DNA of 6,516 nt, from the NCBI GenBank assembly GCA_021813235.1, contig JAKALG010000048.1, positions 1 to 6,516 on the forward strand, given 5' to 3'. Of the stretch, positions 1 to 4,934 are shown in pieces. How positions within the stretch are numbered: the first letter of the stretch is position 1; every line of letters begins with the position of its first letter. The DNA is from a bacterium (lineage in GTDB: Bacteria > Patescibacteria > Paceibacteria > UBA9973). The position numbers and the translations under genes are program-made. The notes under the pieces are model-generated. The model did no database searches. It worked only from the letters and a program-made list of their open reading frames with translations, and was not told where the DNA came from.

Positions 1-1
1 C

Positions 2-208
2 GAGACAATAGACGACATAGTCAGTTTGACAGTGATAGGTCCAAATATTTATGAAGCTGATCGCTTTGCTACTGCGGCTTTCGCAATGGGAGAAAAAGGG
101 ATATATTTTATAGAGCAACTTCCAGATTTTGAAGGATATATGATAGACAAGAACGGGATTGCAAAAATGACTACCGGATTTGAAAGACATACAATAAAAG
201 ATTATTAA
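2..208 (+). CDS. apbE: FAD:protein FMN transferase (ApbE family), C-terminal fragment
   Basis: The frame is open from base 2, so this is the last 68 codons of a gene that starts before the window. The TTG at 26 lies inside it and is not a real start. ApbE moves FMN from FAD onto a Thr/Ser of a target protein, usually outside the cytoplasmic membrane. The fragment shows the family's C-terminal signature: a beta strand (LTVIGPN), then EADRFATAAFAMG, then a 'GI.FIEQLPDFEGYMID' strand, and a TTGF tail. In EADRFAT the Asp and Thr are four residues apart. This matches, from memory, the Asp/Thr pair that binds Mg2+ in characterised ApbE proteins. The gene ends 18 bp before an RnfD/NqrB-reductase fusion on the same strand, so the two are probably co-transcribed and both serve flavin electron transfer. 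The family call is fairly firm. The length, signal peptide and rest of the active site cannot be seen. Confidence 0.85.
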   Translation, partial: ETIDDIVSLTVIGPNIYEADRFATAAFAMGEKGIYFIEQLPDFEGYMIDKNGIAKMTTGFERHTIKDY

Positions 209-226
209 TTAAATTCCATTATCAAA

Positions 227-1753
227 ATGCTAGAACATATAGACAATTTTCTAAATAAAGTAACGATGTATAGATTGGTACTATATGTACTTGTTTTGAT
301 GGTACTAGTGGGTTTTTTGTTTTCTCTTTTAGGAATACTGCCTTATGAACCAATTCTTTTTCTAGCGGGAGTCACTTTTATTATCTCAATTTCTCTGATT
401 TTTAATGAATTATTTTCTTTTATTTTTAAGGCTCCCACCAATGTTGAATCAGTCTATATTACTGCACTTATTTTAGTTCTTATCATTACACCTATAAAAG
501 ATATTGGAAACATTTCTTATTGGATGTTTTTATTCTGGGCAGCTGTTTTAAGTGTCGCTTCTAAATATATTTTTGCTATCGGCAAAAAACATATTTTCAA
601 CCCAGCAGCTTTCGCTGTCGCTATAACAGCACTCACCATAAATCAATACGCTAGTTGGTGGATCGGTACGCTTATCATGGCCCCTTTTGTTATTGTAGGA
701 GGACTTTTAGTTGTCCGAAAAATCAGAAGGTCTGATATGGTAATAAGTTTTATTTTAGTTGCTCTCGCTTTTATTGTCGGCACTAGAGCTTTTGATTTTT
801 CTAGCGGTCTAAATATTATTTATCAAACACTCTTTTATACACCCATACTTTTCTTTGCATTTATAATGTTTACTGAACCTTTAACCACTCCTCCTCAAAA
901 ATCTTTACGTATGCTTTATGGAGCATTTACTGGTTTCCTGTTTTCTCCTCTCGTACATATTGGTTCCCTCTTTTTTACACCAGAACTTTCTCTTTTAGGA
1001 GCCAATATCTTTTCTTATATAGTGAGTCCTAAACAAAAACTCATTCTAAAATTAAAAGAAAAGAAAGAGGTAGCACAAGATACTTACGATTTTGTATTTG
1101 AAAATCCTAATCCTTTTAATTTTAGACCCGGTAAATATATGGAGTGGACCCTAGATCACCAAAAAATAGATTCTAGAGGAAATAGAAGGTATTTCACTGT
1201 TGCTTCTTCACCGACAGAAAAAGAATTGCGGCTAGGAATAAAATTCTACCCAAATGGAAGCACTTTCAAAAAACAACTTTTGTCTATGAACGAAAATGAT
1301 ATTATCGTCGCTTCTCAGATTGCTGGAGATTTTACTTTACCGAACAAAAAAAATAAAAAACTTGTTTTCATCGCCGGTGGCATAGGCATTACCCCATTTC
1401 GAAGTATGATTAAATACCTCATGGATAAAAAAGAAAAAAGAGATATAGTTCTCTTGTATTCCAACAGGACTCCAGCTGATGTTACTTATAAAAATCTACT
1501 TGATCAAGCAATAAAAGAGCTTGGAATAAAAGTCATCTATACTGTCACAGACAAAATTCCACCTGGCATTTGGCAAGGAAAGACAGGATACATAGACAAC
1601 AAAATGATTACACAAGAAATACCTGACTACAAAGAAAGATATTTTTACCTTTCCGGCACACACGGCATGGTTTCGACTTTTGATAATACTCTACAAGAAA
1701 TGGGCATCAATAAAAGTCACATCAAAAAAGACTTCTTCCCAGGATTTGCTTAA
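227..1753 (+). CDS. RnfD/NqrB-like membrane domain fused to FAD/NAD(P)H ferredoxin-reductase domain
   Basis: This is a 508-residue two-module redox protein. Residues about 15-268 form roughly nine to ten membrane segments of the RnfD/NqrB type. Visible landmarks are APTNVESVYITALIL (69-83), SKYIFAIGKKHIFNPAAF (112-129, the FNPA motif) and MFTEPLTTPPQKSLRMLYG (214-232, equivalent to the TDPVT...GRLIFG motif of RnfD). Residues about 270-508 are a cytosolic ferredoxin-NADP reductase-like domain. It has the FAD motif RYFTVASSP (321-329), NGSTFKKQL (343-351), the nucleotide-binding GGIGITP (384-390), LLYSNRT (409-415), and YLSGTHGM (474-481) near the C-terminus. There is no 2Fe-2S domain, and the whole protein contains no cysteine. 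The CG motif common in this reductase superfamily reads SG here. Inferred role: NAD(P)H to FAD to the membrane module, with electrons leaving to an outside acceptor. The periplasmic loop that carries covalent FMN in RnfD/NqrB is absent. The start at 227 has no Shine-Dalgarno. The adjacent apbE supports a flavin role. The exact partner and electron carrier are unknown. Confidence 0.9.
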   Translation: MLEHIDNFLNKVTMYRLVLYVLVLMVLVGFLFSLLGILPYEPILFLAGVTFIISISLIFNELFSFIFKAPTNVESVYITALILVLIITPIKDIGNISYWMFLFWAAVLSVASKYIFAIGKKHIFNPAAFAVAITALTINQYASWWIGTLIMAPFVIVGGLLVVRKIRRSDMVISFILVALAFIVGTRAFDFSSGLNIIYQTLFYTPILFFAFIMFTEPLTTPPQKSLRMLYGAFTGFLFSPLVHIGSLFFTPELSLLGANIFSYIVSPKQKLILKLKEKKEVAQDTYDFVFENPNPFNFRPGKYMEWTLDHQKIDSRGNRRYFTVASSPTEKELRLGIKFYPNGSTFKKQLLSMNENDIIVASQIAGDFTLPNKKNKKLVFIAGGIGITPFRSMIKYLMDKKEKRDIVLLYSNRTPADVTYKNLLDQAIKELGIKVIYTVTDKIPPGIWQGKTGYIDNKMITQEIPDYKERYFYLSGTHGMVSTFDNTLQEMGINKSHIKKDFFPGFA

Positions 1754-1758
1754 AAATA

Positions 1759-1767
1759 TGTTAAAAT
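1759..1767 (+). promoter_or_regulatory. Candidate extended -10 promoter element before dedA-like gene
   Basis: The string TGTTAAAAT matches an extended -10 box (TGn followed by TAAAAT, five of six bases of TATAAT). It ends 6 bp before the ATG at 1774, so a transcript from it would start at or next to the start codon and be leaderless. No good -35 hexamer is visible 16-18 bp upstream. In an AT-rich sequence such a match can arise by chance, and the gene may simply be read through from the upstream reductase. Confidence 0.3.
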
Positions 1768-1773
1768 AAGTAG

Positions 1774-2379
1774 ATGCCAGAATTAACTTTAGCCGCTCTC
1801 GTCCCCTGGGTCATAACCAATGGCTATTTTATTTTTTTTATTGCCACTGTTGTTGAAGGAACATTGGTCACTACTGCAGCTGGTGTGGCTGCAGGGTTTG
1901 GTTATTACAATATTTTTATAATTATATTAATAGCTATTGCTGGAGACTTAGTTGCTGATACTGTTTATTATTTTATTGGATATCATACTAGGAGTTTGCT
2001 ATTAGAAAAATATGGTCACCATCTTGGAATCACAAAAGAACGCTTAGAAAAAGTAGGCGGAATGGTGCATAATCACTTCAGAAAAACCATGTTGGTGGTA
2101 AAACTTTCTCCTCTTATTCCAATCCCTGGACTCATCGCAATCGGGGCTTCTCGTGTGCCACTACGAAAATTTGTAGGCATATCTCTTTTGATTACAGCAC
2201 CAAAAGCAATTTTCTTTGCACTTTTGGGTTTCTACTCCGGAAGGACATATGTATATTTAACTAATACTATTACTAACGGCTCTTATTTTGCCGGAGGATT
2301 AATTTTATTTATTTTAATTATTTACCTTGTTTATCAAAAAATAACTGCTCTTATTTCTAAAAAGACTGGAATTGAATAA
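1774..2379 (+). CDS. DedA-family (VTT/SNARE-associated) membrane protein, divergent
   Basis: A 201-residue polytopic membrane protein, close to the usual DedA length. DedA proteins act in the cytoplasmic membrane, and some members are reported to move undecaprenyl phosphate or other lipids, often coupled to proton motive force. Seen here: an acidic N-terminal loop with E28 in VVEGT, GDLVADTVYYFIGY (57-70), the re-entrant-loop region VKLSPLIPIPGLIAIGASRVPL (about 109-130), and hydrophobic segments near 14-35, 44-70, 105-125, 133-153 and 170-188. The family position 'RF.P..R' reads KLSPLIP, so the first Arg is Lys and the second is Pro. The usual P.PG(D/E) after the N-terminal Glu is also missing (TTAAGVAA). 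Family membership is well supported, but transport activity like that of E. coli YqjA is doubtful. The gene starts 20 bp after the reductase fusion and converges on the glycosyltransferase with 4 bp between stops. Confidence 0.82.
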   Translation: MPELTLAALVPWVITNGYFIFFIATVVEGTLVTTAAGVAAGFGYYNIFIIILIAIAGDLVADTVYYFIGYHTRSLLLEKYGHHLGITKERLEKVGGMVHNHFRKTMLVVKLSPLIPIPGLIAIGASRVPLRKFVGISLLITAPKAIFFALLGFYSGRTYVYLTNTITNGSYFAGGLILFILIIYLVYQKITALISKKTGIE

Positions 2380-2383
2380 AAAA

Positions 2384-3106
2384 TTATCTTACTTCTTCCC
2401 ACGTTTTACTTTTAATCTTCCCAAGGAATAACATATAAAACCTATTTATAAAAAACAAGGAGATCATATGCGGCCATCCAAGGATGTGTGCCCGACGACC
2501 TGAATGATATATAAAAAGGTCTTTTGCAAAATAAATTCTTCCAAGTTTTTGGAGACGTGAAAACATTTCTACATCTTCCATAGCAACAATGTTTTTATTA
2601 TACCCTCCAATCTTACGAAAAGCATCAGCCCTCATCATTTGGAACTCTCCGCCACTAGTACTACCTAAACCAAAGTAATTATCTAATATCATACTGAACG
2701 CACCAGTAATCCCAAAAATTAGACGATCAAAAAATGTTTCTTCTCCAGGATAAATACGAAACCATGTAGTAGCTCCAACAATATTTTTATTCTTATCAAG
2801 AACACTAATTATTTTCTCAAAAAATTTATTAATATCAGGGAAAAGAGTATCAGCATCCATCTCAACAATAAAATCTCCAGCGGCTAAAAAAGCTCCACCA
2901 TTTCGTGCTTCTGCAATTGTTTGTCTATGCTCTCCTGTATGTTGAACAATTTTACAATTATATTTCTTCGCAATTTCAAGCGTGCGGTCAGTACTTTTGC
3001 CATCCGATAAAATAATTTCATGCAACCCATGATAGCCCGAAAGATTACGCAATGTTTCTTCTATTACTTTTTCTTCATTAAGCGTTGGGATAACAAACGA
3101 AATCAT
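2384..3106 (-). CDS. Family 2 glycosyltransferase
   Basis: A 240-residue GT-A-fold glycosyltransferase that should transfer a sugar from a nucleotide-sugar donor to a lipid or glycan acceptor at the inner face of the membrane. Visible motifs are FVIPTLNEE at the N-terminus (4-12), ILSDGKSTDRT (32-42, donor binding), MDADT with the metal-binding DxD (83-87), GEFQMMRADAFRKIGGY (153-169), and AMEDVEMFSRL (175-185), which holds the catalytic-base ED. A basic patch HSGRR (201-205) precedes a hydrophobic or amphipathic stretch (209-229) that could rest on the membrane. It lacks the long C-terminal TM bundle of processive synthases and resembles the smaller dolichyl-phosphate-mannose-synthase-like or TIGR04283-like group. 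Donor and acceptor cannot be read from the sequence. It is the only minus-strand gene here and is divergent from the PAP2_3 protein. The start at 3106 has a candidate promoter just upstream but no Shine-Dalgarno. Confidence 0.9.
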   Translation of the reverse strand: MISFVIPTLNEEKVIEETLRNLSGYHGLHEIILSDGKSTDRTLEIAKKYNCKIVQHTGEHRQTIAEARNGGAFLAAGDFIVEMDADTLFPDINKFFEKIISVLDKNKNIVGATTWFRIYPGEETFFDRLIFGITGAFSMILDNYFGLGSTSGGEFQMMRADAFRKIGGYNKNIVAMEDVEMFSRLQKLGRIYFAKDLFIYHSGRRAHILGWPHMISLFFINRFYMLFLGKIKSKTWEEVR

Positions 3107-3114
3107 AATATCTA

Positions 3115-3143
3115 ACTATATCATTTTTATAAAGAGTTGTCTT
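3115..3143 (-). promoter_or_regulatory. Candidate sigma70-type promoter for the glycosyltransferase
   Basis: Read on the minus strand, AAGACA (3143-3138, four of six bases of TTGACA) is followed by a 17-bp spacer and TATAGT (3120-3115, five of six bases of TATAAT). The -10 box ends 8 bp before the ATG at 3106. Transcription would therefore start within a few bases of the start codon, giving a leaderless or nearly leaderless mRNA. This is the only place in the window where both hexamers and the ideal spacing occur together. AT-richness lowers its weight. Confidence 0.35.
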
Positions 3144-3155
3144 TCTTAAAATCCT

Positions 3156-3178
3156 GCACCAAAAGGTATTTTGGGTGC
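3156..3178. repeat. Imperfect hairpin in divergent intergenic region
   Basis: GCACCAAAA (3156-3164) pairs with TTTTGGGTGC (3169-3178) around a 4-base GGTA loop, with one G bulged in the right arm. This makes nine base pairs. It lies between two divergent start codons (3106 and 3212), where no gene ends, and no T-run follows on either strand. A terminator is therefore unlikely. It could be an operator for a dimeric regulator or a 5' mRNA structure. The rest of the 105-bp spacer (3107-3211) is AT-rich and shows only the candidate minus-strand promoter. Confidence 0.45.
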
Positions 3179-3211
3179 GTATATATTGAAATACAAGTAA
3201 TTTAATTTTTT

Positions 3212-3883
3212 ATGCGTGATTGGTCCATACAAATAAAGGCTCATTTTAAGGATAAGGATTTTACCTTTTCGGTCATAATTGCTTTTCTACTCTTTGCTGT
3301 CAGTTTTGGCGTCAATTTTCTGGCTGGTACTTATGCTTCCAATGTAGCCAGTAATCCTGTGACAGATATAATACTCAGTAATACTCGCGTATATGATGTA
3401 GATTTTCTCTTCACTTATGGAATGTTCATGGTTTGGATACCCGTAATCTTTTTATGCCTAAAGCACCCAAGACGCATACCTTTTGTTTTAAAAAGTATTG
3501 CTATATTTATTTTAATCAGATCAGTTTTCATTTCTTTGACTCATATTGCTATATTTCCTACTCATGTGGACGTAACTAGCGGTTTTAATAGCATAATGAA
3601 TTTTACTGGAGATCTTTTCTTTTCAGGACATACTGGATTGCCTTTTTTAATGTCCTTAGTATTTTGGCAATATAAAAATCTTCGTTATTATTTTATAGCT
3701 TGTTCTCTTTTCTTTGGCACAGTAGTTCTCCTAGGACATGTACATTATTCTATAGATGTTTTCGGGGCATTTTTTATTACTTATTCTATTTTTCACATAG
3801 CAGAATTCTTGTTTAAAAAAGATAGGTCACTTTTTTATAATGGGTTAGAAACTCCAATAACTGCACCAAAATTAGTAGCTTAA
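3212..3883 (+). CDS. Sphingomyelin-synthase-like PAP2_3 membrane phosphotransferase/phosphatase
   Basis: A 223-residue membrane protein with about six hydrophobic segments (near 18-38, 63-82, 92-113, 138-153, 158-175 and 181-201). The key motifs are TGDLFFSGHTGLPF (132-145) and GHVHYSIDVFGAFFIT (175-190). These correspond to the C3 (GD..FSGHT) and C4 (HY..DV..A...T) motifs of sphingomyelin synthases and PAP2_3 (PF14360) proteins. The expected catalytic triad is complete: H140, H178 and D182. R103 with T110 in RSVFISLTH may be the family's upstream conserved segment. Known relatives move a phospho-head group between lipids or remove a lipid phosphate, with the active site on the outer face. 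The substrate here is unknown, and a bacterium need not make sphingomyelin. It is divergent from a glycosyltransferase and near a DedA protein, which fits lipid or lipid-carrier handling. The start at 3212 has an AT-rich lead (TTTAAT then five T) and no Shine-Dalgarno. Confidence 0.85.
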   Translation: MRDWSIQIKAHFKDKDFTFSVIIAFLLFAVSFGVNFLAGTYASNVASNPVTDIILSNTRVYDVDFLFTYGMFMVWIPVIFLCLKHPRRIPFVLKSIAIFILIRSVFISLTHIAIFPTHVDVTSGFNSIMNFTGDLFFSGHTGLPFLMSLVFWQYKNLRYYFIACSLFFGTVVLLGHVHYSIDVFGAFFITYSIFHIAEFLFKKDRSLFYNGLETPITAPKLVA

Positions 3884-3898
3884 CGTATATATAGATGT

Positions 3899-4309
3899 AT
3901 GAAGATGAAAAAAGAACTGAGAAAAGCTTTTCTTAATACTAAAATTGAGGCAGATTCAAGTCTAGCCCAAAATATTTGGGATAGTATCATCGCGCGAAAC
4001 AAACGCGTAGCCCGTTTTAAATTATGGGCTTTTTCCTCTGTCAGTCTTGCTTCATTGATAGGGTTCATCCCGGCATGGCATTTACTATCAAATGACCTAG
4101 CTCAATCTGGAATTTATGAATATTTATCTCTTGCTTTTTCTAACGGAAGTTCTTTCTTTGCTTATTGGAAAGAATTTGTCCTTTCTATCGCTGAATCCTT
4201 ACCAACAATAAGTATTGCCCTTTCGCTTTCCTTAATTTTTATATTCTTTTTGTCACTTAGATTTGCAACAAAACAAATTATTAGAGGTCAATTAATATTA
4301 ACTATTTAA
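3899..4309 (+). CDS. Hypothetical two-TM membrane protein
   Basis: I do not recognise this 136-residue protein. It has a charged, probably helical N-terminal segment of about 40 residues (KKELRKAFLNTK, then SSLAQNIWDSIIARNKRVARFK). TM helices follow at about 42-63 and 102-121, with a 38-residue loop between them, then a short basic tail (RFATKQIIRG). The positive residues put both termini inside. The layout, a short cytosolic helix followed by TM segments, recalls small membrane anti-sigma factors or regulators. There is no zinc-binding motif or cysteine, and no sigma gene is in view, so this is only a loose comparison. It starts 15 bp after the PAP2_3 gene. TATATA (3888-3893) lies 5 bp before the ATG, with no Shine-Dalgarno. 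A second in-frame ATG at 3905 would shorten it by two residues. The opposite-strand open frame here has no such organised layout. Confidence 0.75.
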   Translation: MKMKKELRKAFLNTKIEADSSLAQNIWDSIIARNKRVARFKLWAFSSVSLASLIGFIPAWHLLSNDLAQSGIYEYLSLAFSNGSSFFAYWKEFVLSIAESLPTISIALSLSLIFIFFLSLRFATKQIIRGQLILTI

Positions 4310-4319
4310 AAGTATATGA

Positions 4320-4346
4320 ATCCCGTTAGAAATTTACAAAACGGGA
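4320..4346. repeat. Palindromic repeat element (NPVRN-type)
   Basis: TCCCGTT (4321-4327) and AACGGGA (4340-4346) form a perfect 7-bp stem around a 12-base loop. The longer left arm ATCCCGTTAGAAAT (4320-4333) is also repeated in inverted form at 4413-4427. Read from the ATG at 4316, the left arm translates as MNPVRN. I recall NPVRN...SNG peptides as frequent spurious small proteins in Parcubacteria genomes, produced by a dispersed palindrome of the form CCCGTTAGAAAT...ATTTCTAACGGG. The structure is seen here. That it is a dispersed family is memory plus inference. The rest of the 4310-4425 spacer is AT-rich with TATATA runs and no convincing promoter. Confidence 0.6.
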
Positions 4347-4411
4347 GAAAATTATAAAAATAACACAAATCAGCTATCTTTATATATAAAAAATATATGT
4401 ACGAATAGTAT

Positions 4412-4427
4412 GATTTCTAAACGGGAT
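4412..4427. repeat. Inverted half-copy of the palindromic repeat, overlapping a start codon
   Basis: ATTTCTAAACGGGAT (4413-4427) is the reverse complement of 4320-4333 except for one extra A at 4419. It gives 14 base pairs with a single bulge across a 79-base gap. It also repeats the AAACGGGA of 4339-4346 directly. Its last two bases are the A and T of the ATG at 4426, so the repeat end became, or was fixed next to, the translation start of the DUF5666-like gene. Confidence 0.6.
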
Positions 4428-4926
4428 GAAAAAAATATACGAGGACATAAAAAAAGTTTTTGAATCAAAAATCACAACCAGGATTTTAGTAATAATCGGT
4501 GTCATTATTATTGCTATGCTGATTTTTTCAGCAGGAATTTTTGTTGGTTTCCGTAAGGCAGGCTTCGGCAGAGATTGGGGAGAAAATTATGAACGTAATT
4601 TTGGAATGAGACCCGGCAATATGATGTTCGGTAGAGACAACTTTCCAAACTCTCATGGTGCTGTAGGAAAAATTATAAAAACAGAATTGCCAACCATAAT
4701 AGTACAAGACAGAGACAATACAGAAAAAGTGATTCTCATAAAAGATGACACAAGAATACAAAAAATGATGTTTAATATCAAAGCAAGTGATCTTACTGTC
4801 GATGATTTCGTAACTATAATTGGGTCACCAAACAGCGAAGGACAAATAGAAGCAAAATTTATTAGAGTAATGCCACTCGGTATACCTGTCTCCCCACAAC
4901 CACAACAAACAGCACCAATAAAATAA
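4426..4926 (+). CDS. Membrane-anchored DUF5666-like extracytoplasmic protein
   Basis: A 166-residue protein with a basic cytosolic N-terminus, one TM helix or uncleaved signal anchor (about 19-41), a Gly/Asn/Met/Arg-rich linker (42-77), and a small beta domain (about 78-149). The domain reads GAVGKIIKTELPTIIVQD, then KVILIKDDTRI, then ASDLTVDDFVTIIGSP, then GQIEAKFIRVMP. This is the strand pattern of DUF5666-like OB-fold domains: G.I..., V.v...T.i, dL..Gd.V.i.G, dG.i.A..I.v.p. The tail is Pro/Gln-rich (152-166). Its function is unknown. The domain should lie outside the membrane. It sits 8 bp before a HlyD-type adaptor on the same strand, so it is probably an accessory part of the same export system or at least co-transcribed. 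An in-frame TGA at 4411 fixes the start at 4426 or later. No Shine-Dalgarno is present, and the start overlaps the palindromic half-repeat. Confidence 0.8.
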   Translation: MKKIYEDIKKVFESKITTRILVIIGVIIIAMLIFSAGIFVGFRKAGFGRDWGENYERNFGMRPGNMMFGRDNFPNSHGAVGKIIKTELPTIIVQDRDNTEKVILIKDDTRIQKMMFNIKASDLTVDDFVTIIGSPNSEGQIEAKFIRVMPLGIPVSPQPQQTAPIK

Positions 4927-4934
4927 AATACTCT

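Noticed and set aside
26..208. Separate 60-codon gene starting at TTG 26
   Set aside because: The frame is open from the window edge, and the residues before 26 continue the ApbE C-terminal strand, so it is part of a larger gene.
3880..4068. Minus-strand open frame of 62 codons
   Set aside because: It lies opposite the start of the two-TM protein and overlaps the end of the PAP2_3 gene. It has no recognisable motif or organised domain layout.
4321..4346. Hairpin as a Rho-independent terminator for the two-TM gene
   Set aside because: The stem is short with a 12-base loop and is followed by GAAAATTATAAAA rather than a T-run.
4316..4357. 13-codon open frame (MNPVRN start)
   Set aside because: It is produced by the palindromic repeat read in one frame, and is better explained as a repeat than as a gene or leader peptide.
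4320..4427. A complete miniature transposon with terminal inverted repeats
   Set aside because: The 14-bp inverted ends are there, but no target-site duplication can be seen, and a nested palindrome fits a REP-like repeat better. A genome scan would decide.
4528..4761. Minus-strand open frame of 77 codons
   Set aside because: It is antisense to the DUF5666-like gene, with Cys/Phe/Tyr-rich composition typical of a shadow frame.
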